Source: an uncultured Eubacteriales bacterium
GTDB lineage: Bacteria; Bacillota; Clostridia; Peptostreptococcales; Anaerovoracaceae
DNA: 64,000 bases
Reading direction: 5' to 3'
Assembly: GCA_902776725.1 (NCBI GenBank)
Contig: CACYQX010000005.1
Location: 28,144 to 92,143 of the forward strand
Below the pieces are notes generated by a model. The model worked only from the letters and a program-made list of their open reading frames with translations. It was not told where the DNA came from and made no database searches. Positions 15,557 through 24,158 of the stretch are shown one piece after another. Made by a program: the position numbers and the translations under genes. How positions within the stretch are numbered: the first letter of the stretch is position 1; the number at the start of each line of letters is the position of its first letter.

Positions 15557-16495
15557 TTATGCGAGTGTTGTACCTGCTTTTCCTGCAAGGGCGTCAGCCG
15601 CTTTCTCGAGGGAAGTGATTATTGCCTTTCTTCCGGGTTTGCTCTCGGCGAACATGATTGCTGCTTCGATTTTTGGAAGCATTGAACCCGGAGCAAAATG
15701 TCCTTCTTCGATATACTGCTTTGCTTCATCAACGGTGATGGTGTCGAGATCCTTCTGATCCGGAGTATTGTAGTTAAGGCTTACTTTTTCTACGGCGGTG
15801 AGTATAAGAAGAACGTCTGCGTCTAGGTCCTCTGCGAGCTTTTCGCTTGCGAGGTCCTTATCTATAACTGCGGCAACGCCGACTAGATCCCCATTCTCTT
15901 CTTTGATTACAGGAATTCCGCCGCCGCCTACAGTAACTACGACAAAGTCGTTATCAACCAAGCATTTTACGGCATCGAGCTCAACGATTTCTGTCGGCAT
16001 AGGGGAGGCTACAACTCTTCTCCATCCACGGCCCGCGTCTTCCTTCATCACATATCCGCTTTCCTTCTCGAGCTTTCTCGCTTCTTCCTCTGAGTAGAAG
16101 GAGCCGATTGGCTTTGATGGATTCTGGAATTTCGGGTCGTTCTGATCGACTACGACCTGCGTTACGATGGTTGCAACTTCCTTGTTTACGCCTTTTTCGC
16201 GGAGAACCTTTGCTAGGCCCTGCTGAATGTGATAGCCGATGTAACCCTGGCTCATTGCGCCGCATACATCAAAGGGCATAGCAGGTGTCTCTGAACTTGC
16301 GAGTTCGTTCTGGAGAACGATTCTTCCTACCTGTGGACCGTTTCCGTGGGCGACCACGACCTGATAACCGTCCTTGATGATGTTTGCGATGTGCTCGGCT
16401 GTCTTGAGCACCGATTCGAACTGTGCTTCCGCGGTGGCGGGTTTCCCTGCTTCCGCAAGAGCGTTTCCGCCAAGCGCGATAACTACTTTGTCCAT
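15557..16495 (-). CDS. arcC: Carbamate kinase
   Basis: It makes ATP from carbamoyl phosphate and ADP, releasing carbamate (ammonia plus CO2). The 312 residues fit the family: MDKVVIALGGNAL at the N-terminus, VVVAHGNGPQVG, the VTVGGGGIPVI nucleotide motif, VIDKDLASEKLA and HFAPGSMLPKIEAAI. First gene of a two-gene minus-strand operon with pyrB. No arginine deiminase or ornithine carbamoyltransferase is nearby, so the carbamoyl phosphate source here is more likely N-carbamoyl-aspartate. The leader contains a small hairpin at 16526-16544. The ribosome site GGAGATAAAT stands ahead of the ATG. Confidence 0.95.
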   Translation of the reverse strand: MDKVVIALGGNALAEAGKPATAEAQFESVLKTAEHIANIIKDGYQVVVAHGNGPQVGRIVLQNELASSETPAMPFDVCGAMSQGYIGYHIQQGLAKVLREKGVNKEVATIVTQVVVDQNDPKFQNPSKPIGSFYSEEEARKLEKESGYVMKEDAGRGWRRVVASPMPTEIVELDAVKCLVDNDFVVVTVGGGGIPVIKEENGDLVGVAAVIDKDLASEKLAEDLDADVLLILTAVEKVSLNYNTPDQKDLDTITVDEAKQYIEEGHFAPGSMLPKIEAAIMFAESKPGRKAIITSLEKAADALAGKAGTTLA

Positions 16496-16525
16496 TGTGA
16501 TTTATCTCCTATCTTGTATGTAATC

Positions 16526-16544
16526 GTGAGCAAAAACCGCTCAC
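16526..16544. promoter_or_regulatory. Small inverted repeat in the arcC leader
   Basis: GTGAGC and GCTCAC are separated by 7 bases, in the 167-bp gap between divergent arcC and the dihydroorotase-like gene. It could be an RNA hairpin in the arcC leader or an operator. No regulator is encoded next to it, so its function is unknown. Confidence 0.4.
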
Positions 16545-16662
16545 CACGTATAATTATCTCATGGAGCAAGGTCGCAAGGCAAGAGATATTTTAGGTGCTT
16601 GGGCCAAGATAATATGATACAATTAATAATTGGAAATCTACACAAGAGGAGGAGGCTTTTCT

Positions 16663-18060
16663 ATGTGGGATCGTATAATTAAAAACGGAATTCTCGTTAC
16701 CGGAACGAATAGCGAAAATGCCGATATATATATCAAAGACGGGAAGATAGCAAAGGTGGCTCCGGCATCTCGGGATGCAGCGGAAGACGCTCGCGAGGTA
16801 ATAGATGCGAGCGGAAAATACGTCCTTCCCGGACTTATCGATACCCACGTCCATTCAAGGGATGGAAGAATAGGTGCTCACCACAAGGAAGACTTTTCTT
16901 ATTCAACCGCAGCTGCGGCGGCGGGTGGCATCACGACCATCTTCGAAATGCCGAACTGCAACCCCACGATTTACAGCGAAGAAAACCTAAATAGCCTTGT
17001 CGAGATAGTTGAGCCGAAGGCGCTTGTGGACTTTGGTGTATGGGGACTCTGTCTTGGAGACTTAAACAAAGATGAAATCCCAAAGCTCGATAAGGGCGGC
17101 GTTATCGGATATAAATTCTTCTGGGGCTATGCGATAGACTCCAATGAGTATCAGCTGATATACAATTATGAGCCAGGTATGGAGGGCGTAATTCCACCTC
17201 TTGATAACGGCGAGGTAATGAAGATATTCAGAGATGTTGCAAGGACCGGAAAGAAGGTCGCGATTCACGCTGAGGACTTCTTTATCATCAAAGCGCTCAC
17301 GGAAGAGGTCCGAGCGCGCGGTGAAGACAGTTATGCGGCACTTCTCGAGTCGAGGCCGGTGTTTGCGGAAACGATAGTAATAGATACGGCAATCAAGATT
17401 GCCGAAGCCACGGGTGCGCATCTGCATATACTTCACGTCGGATGCGGAGACGGAGTGGATATAATCCGCGATGCAAGAAAGAGAGGCGTCGACGTAACCG
17501 CCGAGACATGTCCGCATTATCTCTATCTCACTGATGAAGATGCGGAAGAGGCGGGAACTCGAATGAAGACATATCCGCTGATTAGAACCGCGGACGACAG
17601 AGAACGCGTATGGGAAGGCCTTCGTGACGGAACGCTTTCTACAGTCGCTTCCGACCATGCGCCGCATACCGAAGAAGAAAAGGCGAACGGTTTCTGGGGA
17701 GCGCCTGCGGGAATCTCAGGAACGGAAACCATGTCCATGATAGTTCTCGACGGTGTGAGCAAAGGAAGGATTACGATAAACGATTTCGCAAGGGTGATGT
17801 CGGAGAATCCGGCGAAGATTTACGGCATATATCCAAACAAAGGGTCGCTTGAAGTGGGGACGGATGCGGACTTTGCAATAGTGGATATGGATGTGGAGTA
17901 TATATTCAGGCAGGACGATATGCATTCCAAGATAAAGATGTCGCCTTATGACGGAAGGTCTTTTAAGGGAAGAGTCGTACAGACGATTCTCAGAGGCGAG
18001 ACTGTAATGAAGGACGGAGATATAATAGGCGAGCCGAGAGGGCAGTTTATAAGAGCATAG
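16663..18060 (+). CDS. Dihydroorotase/hydantoinase-family amidohydrolase
   Basis: A 465-residue cyclic amidohydrolase. The metal site is complete: HVHSRDG at 62-68, the carboxylated lysine in GYKFFWGY (Lys151), IHAEDF, LHILHVG, and catalytic ASDHAPH. The core HKEDFSYSTAAAAAGGITTIFEMPN is that of the dihydroorotase/allantoinase branch. Arg66-Asp67-Gly68 after the HxH pair resembles the HLRDG substrate arginine of dihydroorotase, hinting at a substrate with a carboxylate (dihydroorotate or carboxymethylhydantoin). Allantoinase or a general hydantoinase remain possible. A very strong GAGGAGGAGG ribosome site sets the start; TTG at 16630 is rejected. Divergent from arcC-pyrB and 24 bp ahead of an aminotransferase. 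Confidence 0.82.
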   Translation: MWDRIIKNGILVTGTNSENADIYIKDGKIAKVAPASRDAAEDAREVIDASGKYVLPGLIDTHVHSRDGRIGAHHKEDFSYSTAAAAAGGITTIFEMPNCNPTIYSEENLNSLVEIVEPKALVDFGVWGLCLGDLNKDEIPKLDKGGVIGYKFFWGYAIDSNEYQLIYNYEPGMEGVIPPLDNGEVMKIFRDVARTGKKVAIHAEDFFIIKALTEEVRARGEDSYAALLESRPVFAETIVIDTAIKIAEATGAHLHILHVGCGDGVDIIRDARKRGVDVTAETCPHYLYLTDEDAEEAGTRMKTYPLIRTADDRERVWEGLRDGTLSTVASDHAPHTEEEKANGFWGAPAGISGTETMSMIVLDGVSKGRITINDFARVMSENPAKIYGIYPNKGSLEVGTDADFAIVDMDVEYIFRQDDMHSKIKMSPYDGRSFKGRVVQTILRGETVMKDGDIIGEPRGQFIRA

Positions 18061-18084
18061 GGTGAAGCGCAAAGGAGAGAAGAC

Positions 18085-19359
18085 ATGAAAAAGTACACAG
18101 AAATGACAAAGGACGAACTTGCGAAGGAACTTGAGGTTGTTGAAGCAAAGTATAACGAGCTTAAAAGCAAGGGACTCGACCTCAATATTTCGAGAGGAAA
18201 GCCGGGACGTGAGCAACTCGATATAGTTTCGGATATGCTTACGATTGTGAACGAGAACACGGATTTTATGTGCGACGGACAGGACGTAAGAAACTACGGT
18301 ATTCTAGACGGAATTACGCCGGTTAAGAAACTCTTTGCGGATGTCCTCGGAACAAAGCCCGAGAATATCTTTGTTGGAGGAAACGCAAGCCTTCAGCTTA
18401 TGTTCGATACGATTTCTCTCGCGTACACGCACGGAATGCTTAACAGCGAGAGGCCTTGGGCTAAACTCGACAAGGTTAAATGGCTTTGCCCATCGCCCGG
18501 CTACGACAGACATTTCACGGTTTCCGAATCCTTCGGAATGGAAATGATAGTTGTTCCGATGACGGACGAAGGTCCCGACATGGATGTAGTGGAGGAACTC
18601 GTAAAGGACCCGGAAGTAAAGGGTATGTGGTGCGTTCCCAAGTATTCAAATCCGGACGGCATCATCTATTCGGAGAAGACGATAGATAGAATTGCGCATC
18701 TTAAGCCTGCTGCGCCGGACTTCACAATCATGTGGGACAATGCCTATGTGATTCACGAATTCGAGGGAGACTATGTTCCATTTCCTGATATCCTGAGCAT
18801 CTGCGAGAAAGCCGGAAATCCAAATATGGTATTCGAATTCTCTTCGACATCAAAGATTACATTCCCGGGTGCGGGTGTTGCGGTATTCGCGACGAGCGAA
18901 GAAAATATGGCGCATGTCAAGAAAGTATGGAATGCACATACTATTGGATTTGACAAGCTCAATATGCTTCGTCATGCGCTCTATATAAAGGACAAGGACA
19001 ATCTTCTTGCCCTCATGAAGAAGCACGCCGGAGTTCTCGGACCAAAGTTCAGAACTGTTCTCGATATGCTCGAGAAGGAAATAGAGCCTCTCGGAATTGC
19101 AGAGTGGCAGAAACCGAAGGGCGGATATTTCGTAAGCATCAACTGTATGCCGGGAACAGCAACCGAGACATGGAGACTCTGTAAAGAAGCGGGCGTAGTT
19201 ATGACGGGAGCAGGTGCTACATATCCGTACGGAAAGGATCCCGCGGACAGCAACCTAAGAATTGCGCCGAGCCTTCCTTTGCCGGAAGTAGTAGCGGAAG
19301 CCATGGAAGTCTTCTGCGTATCGCTCAAGCTCGCAGCACTGAGAAAGCTTATAGCCTAG
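18085..19359 (+). CDS. Aminotransferase class I, type Ic aspartate aminotransferase family
   Basis: A PLP enzyme of 424 residues. The N-terminus has the substrate-side LNISRGKPGREQLD; the cofactor pocket shows DNAY at 218-221 and the Schiff-base lysine in SSTSKITFPGAG (Lys257), then the C-terminal SNLRIAPSLPLPEV arginine for the alpha-carboxylate. This subgroup includes aspartate aminotransferases from anaerobes, so conversion of aspartate plus 2-oxoglutarate to oxaloacetate plus glutamate is the best guess; alanine or other activity is possible. It shares a transcript with the dihydroorotase-like gene and would dispose of aspartate released by PyrB. A bidirectional terminator follows. Confidence 0.82.
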   Translation: MKKYTEMTKDELAKELEVVEAKYNELKSKGLDLNISRGKPGREQLDIVSDMLTIVNENTDFMCDGQDVRNYGILDGITPVKKLFADVLGTKPENIFVGGNASLQLMFDTISLAYTHGMLNSERPWAKLDKVKWLCPSPGYDRHFTVSESFGMEMIVVPMTDEGPDMDVVEELVKDPEVKGMWCVPKYSNPDGIIYSEKTIDRIAHLKPAAPDFTIMWDNAYVIHEFEGDYVPFPDILSICEKAGNPNMVFEFSSTSKITFPGAGVAVFATSEENMAHVKKVWNAHTIGFDKLNMLRHALYIKDKDNLLALMKKHAGVLGPKFRTVLDMLEKEIEPLGIAEWQKPKGGYFVSINCMPGTATETWRLCKEAGVVMTGAGATYPYGKDPADSNLRIAPSLPLPEVVAEAMEVFCVSLKLAALRKLIA

Positions 19360-19369
19360 CCAATAAATA

Positions 19370-19399
19370 AAAGACCGAGGCGTGCGCCTCGGTCTTTTT
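19370..19399. terminator. Bidirectional terminator between the aminotransferase and ABC exporter genes
   Basis: A 12-bp GC-rich stem (AAAGACCGAGGC / GCCTCGGTCTTT) with a 4-base loop has T tracts on both strands. It serves both converging transcripts. Confidence 0.93.
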
Positions 19400-21230
19400 A
19401 TGTTTCTCTTCCTGCGAACTGGGTCATATAGAGTTCGTAGTATTTTCCTTGCTTCTCGAGGAGCTCCGTGTGGTTTCCGACCTCCACGATGCTTCCCTGA
19501 TCCATTACGACTATGATATCCGCATTCTGAATCGTGGAAAGGCGGTGAGCGATTATTAGACTCGTTCTTCCTTCCATGAGCCTATACATCGCATCCTGAA
19601 TGCTTACCTCGGTTCTCGTATCGATGTTTGACGTCGCTTCGTCGAGAATCAAGATATATGGCATGGAGAGGAATGCTCGTCCTATTGTTACGAGCTGCCT
19701 TTGGCCCTGCGATAGATTGTCGCCTGAGTCCACGAGAATTGTTTCATAGCCTTCGGGGAGGGATTTTGCAATCTTGTCGCAGCCCGTCTTCTCGGCGGCG
19801 CCGATTATTTCACCATCGGTCGCATCAGGCTTTGCATAGCAGAGGTTTGATCTTAAGGTATCCGTAAAGAGCATGGTCTCCTGCGGAACTATTCCTATCA
19901 TGTCTCGCGCGTCGTGGAGCGCGATGTCTTTGATGTTTACACCGTCAAGCAAGATTTCTCCGGAATCGATATCGTAGAAACGCATGAGCAGGTTTACTAT
20001 CGTGGTCTTTCCGGAACCGGTGGAGCCTACGAGTGCGATCTTCTTTCCGGATTGGACGGTTAGGCTGAAGTTGTTTATTACTTTCTTTTCGGGAACGTAG
20101 GAGAAATCCACGTTCTTGAATTCTATTACGCCCTTTGTTTCTGACATTCTTATGTCGCCGCCTGCGTATTCTTTGTTTTCGTCCAAGACTTCAAAAATTC
20201 TCTCGGCGCCGGCCATCGCAGTCTGAATCTGTCCGTAGAGCTGCGAAAGCTCAATTATAGGTCTCGAGAACTGACGAGAATAGACGATGAAGGCGGAGAT
20301 GACACCGACGGTAATCATTCCTTTGATGGCGAGGTAGCCGCCGAATACCGCAACCGCAACAAAGGAAATATTGTTAAGCATATTCATGACGGGACCCATG
20401 GAAGCCGCGATTATTTCCGCTTTGATTCCGGTCTTTGTGAGGTCATCCGAAGTTTCGTTGAAATCCGCTATTACGCTTTCCTGTTGGTTGTAGGCGGTTA
20501 CCGTTTTGTAATTGCTTACTTTTTCTTCTACGATTCCGTTGATGGTACCGAGGAGTCTCTGGCGCTTTAACGAATACTTTCTGATGATTTTTGAAATCAC
20601 CTGTGTAAAGAGAACGGTGAAGATTACTACAGAGCAGGATACGAGCGTAAGCTGCCAGCTGAAGTAAAGCATTATAACAACCGTTCCGACGAGGGTTAAT
20701 GCGCCGGAGAATACGGATGTGAGAGACTGCGAAACGATGTTGGAGATATTCTCCGCGTCGTTCGTCATTCTGCTCATGATATCGCCGTGCGAATGATTGT
20801 CCAAATAAGAAATCGGAAGATCGATTATCTTATCGAAGAGCTCTGCTCTCATATTCTTGACTATTCTCTGGCTGAGACGTGCACCCGTGCGTTCCTGAAT
20901 AAGGGTAAAGATGCTCGATGCGACATAGGCCGCGAGCATATATGTGAGGAACCTCGGTATGAGGGAGAACTGTCCCGTGGTGAGGAAGTCGATCACCTTA
21001 CTCTGAAGTGCCGGTGCCGCAATCTGAAGGATTACGGAAATGGCAACGATAAAGAATAGCAGTGCGACGACTTTTCGTTCTTCCTTGAAGTAGACGAGGA
21101 GTCTCGAAAGCGTAACCTTTGCTTCCTTTGGTTTTTCTATCTGCTGTCCCATCGCACCGGGACCGCGGCCTCTGCCCATCATTCCCATAGGAGATTGAGG
21201 TGTCTGTGCATTCTGGTTCTTCTGACTCAT
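19398..21230 (-). CDS. ABC exporter half-transporter, canonical ATP site subunit
   Basis: A 610-residue fused membrane/ATPase protein. The first 40 residues are Met/Gly/Gln-rich and low complexity (MGMMGRGRGPGAMG). Six transmembrane helices follow, then the nucleotide-binding domain with GSTGSGKTT (Walker A), LSQGQRQLVTIGRAFL (signature) and LILDEATSNID (Walker B with the catalytic Glu), and IAHRLST. It overlaps its partner gene by 4 bp and presumably forms a heterodimer that exports lipids, peptides or drugs; the substrate is not predictable. Its stop codon abuts the terminator hairpin. Confidence 0.92.
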   Translation of the reverse strand: MSQKNQNAQTPQSPMGMMGRGRGPGAMGQQIEKPKEAKVTLSRLLVYFKEERKVVALLFFIVAISVILQIAAPALQSKVIDFLTTGQFSLIPRFLTYMLAAYVASSIFTLIQERTGARLSQRIVKNMRAELFDKIIDLPISYLDNHSHGDIMSRMTNDAENISNIVSQSLTSVFSGALTLVGTVVIMLYFSWQLTLVSCSVVIFTVLFTQVISKIIRKYSLKRQRLLGTINGIVEEKVSNYKTVTAYNQQESVIADFNETSDDLTKTGIKAEIIAASMGPVMNMLNNISFVAVAVFGGYLAIKGMITVGVISAFIVYSRQFSRPIIELSQLYGQIQTAMAGAERIFEVLDENKEYAGGDIRMSETKGVIEFKNVDFSYVPEKKVINNFSLTVQSGKKIALVGSTGSGKTTIVNLLMRFYDIDSGEILLDGVNIKDIALHDARDMIGIVPQETMLFTDTLRSNLCYAKPDATDGEIIGAAEKTGCDKIAKSLPEGYETILVDSGDNLSQGQRQLVTIGRAFLSMPYILILDEATSNIDTRTEVSIQDAMYRLMEGRTSLIIAHRLSTIQNADIIVVMDQGSIVEVGNHTELLEKQGKYYELYMTQFAGRET

Positions 21231-22972
21231 GCAGCACCTCCCAACTTCATCTGGGAATCGCAGATGTCCTTATAGACAGGTGAGGTCTCATAGAGTTCCT
21301 CGTGGGTTCCGTATGCGATTATGGAAGCATCGTCTATAACGGCGATCTTGTCCGCGTATTTGGCGGTTGCGATACGCTGTGCGATTACGACCTTGGTTAT
21401 ATCGGAATATCCTTCGTCGAGAGCCTTGTAGAGCGCGGCCTCGGTCTTTAAGTCGAGCGCACTCGAGGAATCGTCAAAGATCATTATCTCGGAATGCTTG
21501 AGTAATGCTCTTGCAATCGCTACTCTCTGACGCTGACCGCCGGATAGACTCTGACCTTTTTCGGCGACAGCCGTGTCATAGCCGTCCTGCTGCTCCATGA
21601 TAAAGCCGTGTGCCTGTGCGTCTGTCGCGGCTTTGATTATTTCTTCGTCGGTAGCACCGGGCTTACCGATTGCGATATTTTCTTTGATGGTCGTGCTGAA
21701 GAGTTCGTTCTTCTGTGTAACAAAGGAAACCTTGTCGCGAAGGGCGGTGAGGTCATATTCTTTGATGTCGATTCCGTCAATCAGGACTTGGCCTTCTGTC
21801 GGGTCGTAGAATCTATCTATAAGATTTACGAGTGTCGTCTTACCTTCGCCGGTTGAACCTACGATTGCGAGGGTTTCGCCTTTTTGTATGTCGAGATTTA
21901 TGTTATGGAGAATCTCTTCGTTTCCTTCGGGGTAGGTGAAGGATACATTCTTGAAGGAAATTGCAGGAGCGCTGGCGTTAGCCGTTGTTGTATCTTTTCC
22001 GGCATTTCCGCCCTTGATTGAAGGCTCGGTGTTGATTATTTCTTTAAGCCTCTTTGCGGACGCCATACCTCTCGTCATAACCTGGAAAATCATTGCGAGC
22101 ATCATCATGCCGCCCAAGATCTGCGTGATATATGTTACGGCGGCCATTACTTCGCCGGGGAGCATTCCGCCTTGTTCAACCTGGATTGCACCTATTTGGA
22201 TGAGGGCAACGGTAGCAAGGTTAAGGATTATATTCATCGCAGGTCTTAAGAAGGACATGGTGAGCATTACCTTTAGTTGCGTGTCAACCAGGTCTTCGTT
22301 TGCATCGCCGAATCTATCTTTCTCGCGCTTCTCCTGAACAAAGGATTTTACAACACGAGCGCCGCCTATGGTTTCCTGAATTACGGTGTTTAATTTATCA
22401 AGCTTTGTTTGGAGTTTTGTGAACATCGGGCTTACGCGGATGAGCACGATTGCAACGTCCAAGATTACAAGCGGGAATGCTATCGCTATTACGGTCAAGA
22501 AATGAACGTTAAGAGAGAGGAGGGTCATGCTTCCCACGACGAGGAACATGAAACTCCTTATAAAGCCTCTTACGAGTTGCTGGACGAGTCTTTCGACCTG
22601 CGAAACGTCATTTGTTATTCTTGTGATAAGAGAACCTGTGGTGAATCTATCCGTCTGCTCAAAGGAGAGGTGCATTATGCGTTCAAAGCAGACCTTTCTG
22701 ATTCTGTTTCCGTAGCCTTGGCTGCAGATATTTCCGGTGACTCCGGAGAGTGCTCCGCAGATACCGCCGAGCAAAACTACGAGAATCATTCTGATTCCTG
22801 TCGTCGTTATGAGCGAAAGATCGGGAGTACCGTTATTGTTAAGCCCAAGTATTCCTTCGTCGACTATTCTTGCCATGAGTTTTGGCTGGAGCATATCGAT
22901 ATATACTTCGGCTATCATGAATCCTGCGGCGAGTATCGCGAAGATCCAATACTTCTTCATGTATTTAAGCAT
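21227..22972 (-). CDS. ABC exporter half-transporter, degenerate ATP site subunit
   Basis: The 581-residue partner of the downstream exporter gene, with six membrane helices and a C-terminal ATPase. Walker A is GSTGEGKTT and the signature LSGGQRQRVAIARALL, but Walker B reads MIFDDSSSALD, with Asp in place of the usual catalytic Glu, and the switch region reads AQRIATAK without the usual histidine. This pattern is typical of heterodimeric exporters with one non-hydrolysing site. The start is placed at 22972 because GGAGAAAG stands 6 bp upstream; an ATG at 23008 falls on the promoter. First gene of the operon. Confidence 0.9.
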   Translation of the reverse strand: MLKYMKKYWIFAILAAGFMIAEVYIDMLQPKLMARIVDEGILGLNNNGTPDLSLITTTGIRMILVVLLGGICGALSGVTGNICSQGYGNRIRKVCFERIMHLSFEQTDRFTTGSLITRITNDVSQVERLVQQLVRGFIRSFMFLVVGSMTLLSLNVHFLTVIAIAFPLVILDVAIVLIRVSPMFTKLQTKLDKLNTVIQETIGGARVVKSFVQEKREKDRFGDANEDLVDTQLKVMLTMSFLRPAMNIILNLATVALIQIGAIQVEQGGMLPGEVMAAVTYITQILGGMMMLAMIFQVMTRGMASAKRLKEIINTEPSIKGGNAGKDTTTANASAPAISFKNVSFTYPEGNEEILHNINLDIQKGETLAIVGSTGEGKTTLVNLIDRFYDPTEGQVLIDGIDIKEYDLTALRDKVSFVTQKNELFSTTIKENIAIGKPGATDEEIIKAATDAQAHGFIMEQQDGYDTAVAEKGQSLSGGQRQRVAIARALLKHSEIMIFDDSSSALDLKTEAALYKALDEGYSDITKVVIAQRIATAKYADKIAVIDDASIIAYGTHEELYETSPVYKDICDSQMKLGGAA

Positions 22973-23007
22973 TATTATCTTTCTCCGTAGTGAATTCCAA
23001 TACGCCA

Positions 23008-23036
23008 ATTATACACTATGGAGGGTCTTTATTCAA
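23008..23036 (-). promoter_or_regulatory. Promoter of the ABC exporter operon
   Basis: On the minus strand: -35 TTGAAT (23031-23036), 17-bp spacer and perfect -10 TATAAT (23008-23013), giving a leader of about 30 bp. Confidence 0.75.
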
Positions 23037-23125
23037 TTAAAGCAAAGGCAGCGGGGACTTGCTCTTTTTGGTGTTAATATGGTAAATTTTATATAGAAAA
23101 CAAAGGTGGTATGGTAGGAGAATAA

Positions 23126-24118
23126 ATGACAGAAACAAAGGACAGAAGCAGAAAGAATAATAAGCTGAAGATCATTTTGGTGCTGATGGCTATGGCGCTG
23201 ATCTTTATGTGCTCGGGATGTAATTCGGTAAATGATGCGTCGCTACCTCCGGAGTCGGGTGATGTTAAGGATGCGACGGAAGAAGCGGTTGAGGAAGAGG
23301 CAGAAGAGAAAGAAGAAGCTCCTGAACCGCCCGAGAACGGAACGGGAAGATTTGAATACAGCGATGGATCCGTCTACGAAGGCGAGTGGAAGAACGGCCT
23401 GTGGAACGGCAGCGGTGAATATACTAGCTCATACGGATGGACGTATAAGGGCGATTTTGTTGACGGAAAGCGCGAAGGAAACGGTGTTTATACAGCGGGA
23501 AGCTCCGTCTACGATGGCGAATGGAAGGACGATGTAAAGTCGGGGCAGGGAAAACTCACGCGTTCGGACGGGCTCGAGTACGAAGGCGGATGGGAGAATG
23601 ACCTGTATTCCGGACAAGGGATTCTTAAGAGCCCCGAAGGATGGACGTACGAGGGCGAGTTCACAGAAGGTGAAGTCACAGGAACAGGTTTTATGCTGTA
23701 CGGTGACGGAACAAAATATGAAGGCAGCGTGGTTGCGGGTATCCGAAGCGGAAAAGGAAAGCTTGTATTTACAAGCGGATCTACATACGAAGGTGATTTT
23801 GTAAACGGAGCTATGCAGGGACAGGGTGTCTTTGTGAGCAGCGAAGGATGGCGCTATGAAGGATCGTGGGCCGACAATGTTAGAAGTGGACAGGGTAAGT
23901 TCACCTTTGCCGATGGATCTTATTACGAAGGCGCATGGGCCAACGATGAACGAAACGGCGAAGGAACGCAGGTCTATTACGACGAATCCGGAAGTCTCTT
24001 TGCCACATATACGGGAGGCTTTGTGGACGGAAAGCGTCAAGGGAACGGAACCATGAAATATGCGGACGGAAACGAGCAGACAGGAAAATGGGAGAACGAC
24101 GATTTTATCGGTGAATAA
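23126..24118 (+). CDS. MORN-repeat lipoprotein
   Basis: A 330-residue exported protein. It has a basic N-terminus, a hydrophobic segment (residues 14-29) and a lipobox-like MCSGC ending at Cys32, although Cys rather than Leu stands at -3, so lipidation is probable but not certain. A short acidic linker rich in E, D and P (about 36-72) follows. The rest is about 10 full MORN repeats of roughly 23 residues (pattern YEGEWKNG...GxGxxxxxDG) and a partial eleventh. MORN repeats form an elongated beta sheet and often bind lipids or proteins. The function is unknown. It stands alone between the ABC operon and the hydrolase gene. Confidence 0.85.
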   Translation: MTETKDRSRKNNKLKIILVLMAMALIFMCSGCNSVNDASLPPESGDVKDATEEAVEEEAEEKEEAPEPPENGTGRFEYSDGSVYEGEWKNGLWNGSGEYTSSYGWTYKGDFVDGKREGNGVYTAGSSVYDGEWKDDVKSGQGKLTRSDGLEYEGGWENDLYSGQGILKSPEGWTYEGEFTEGEVTGTGFMLYGDGTKYEGSVVAGIRSGKGKLVFTSGSTYEGDFVNGAMQGQGVFVSSEGWRYEGSWADNVRSGQGKFTFADGSYYEGAWANDERNGEGTQVYYDESGSLFATYTGGFVDGKRQGNGTMKYADGNEQTGKWENDDFIGE

Positions 24119-24158
24119 TATAATCTTCGCTTTGTAAAAGTTTTGGGAGGATGTAATT

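Noticed and set aside
14591-16495. Arginine deiminase pathway (arcABC)
   Set aside because: The carbamoyltransferase has aspartate-type motifs (GDLKYGRTVHSL, HPLPRVDEI), not ornithine-type ones, and no arginine deiminase gene is present.
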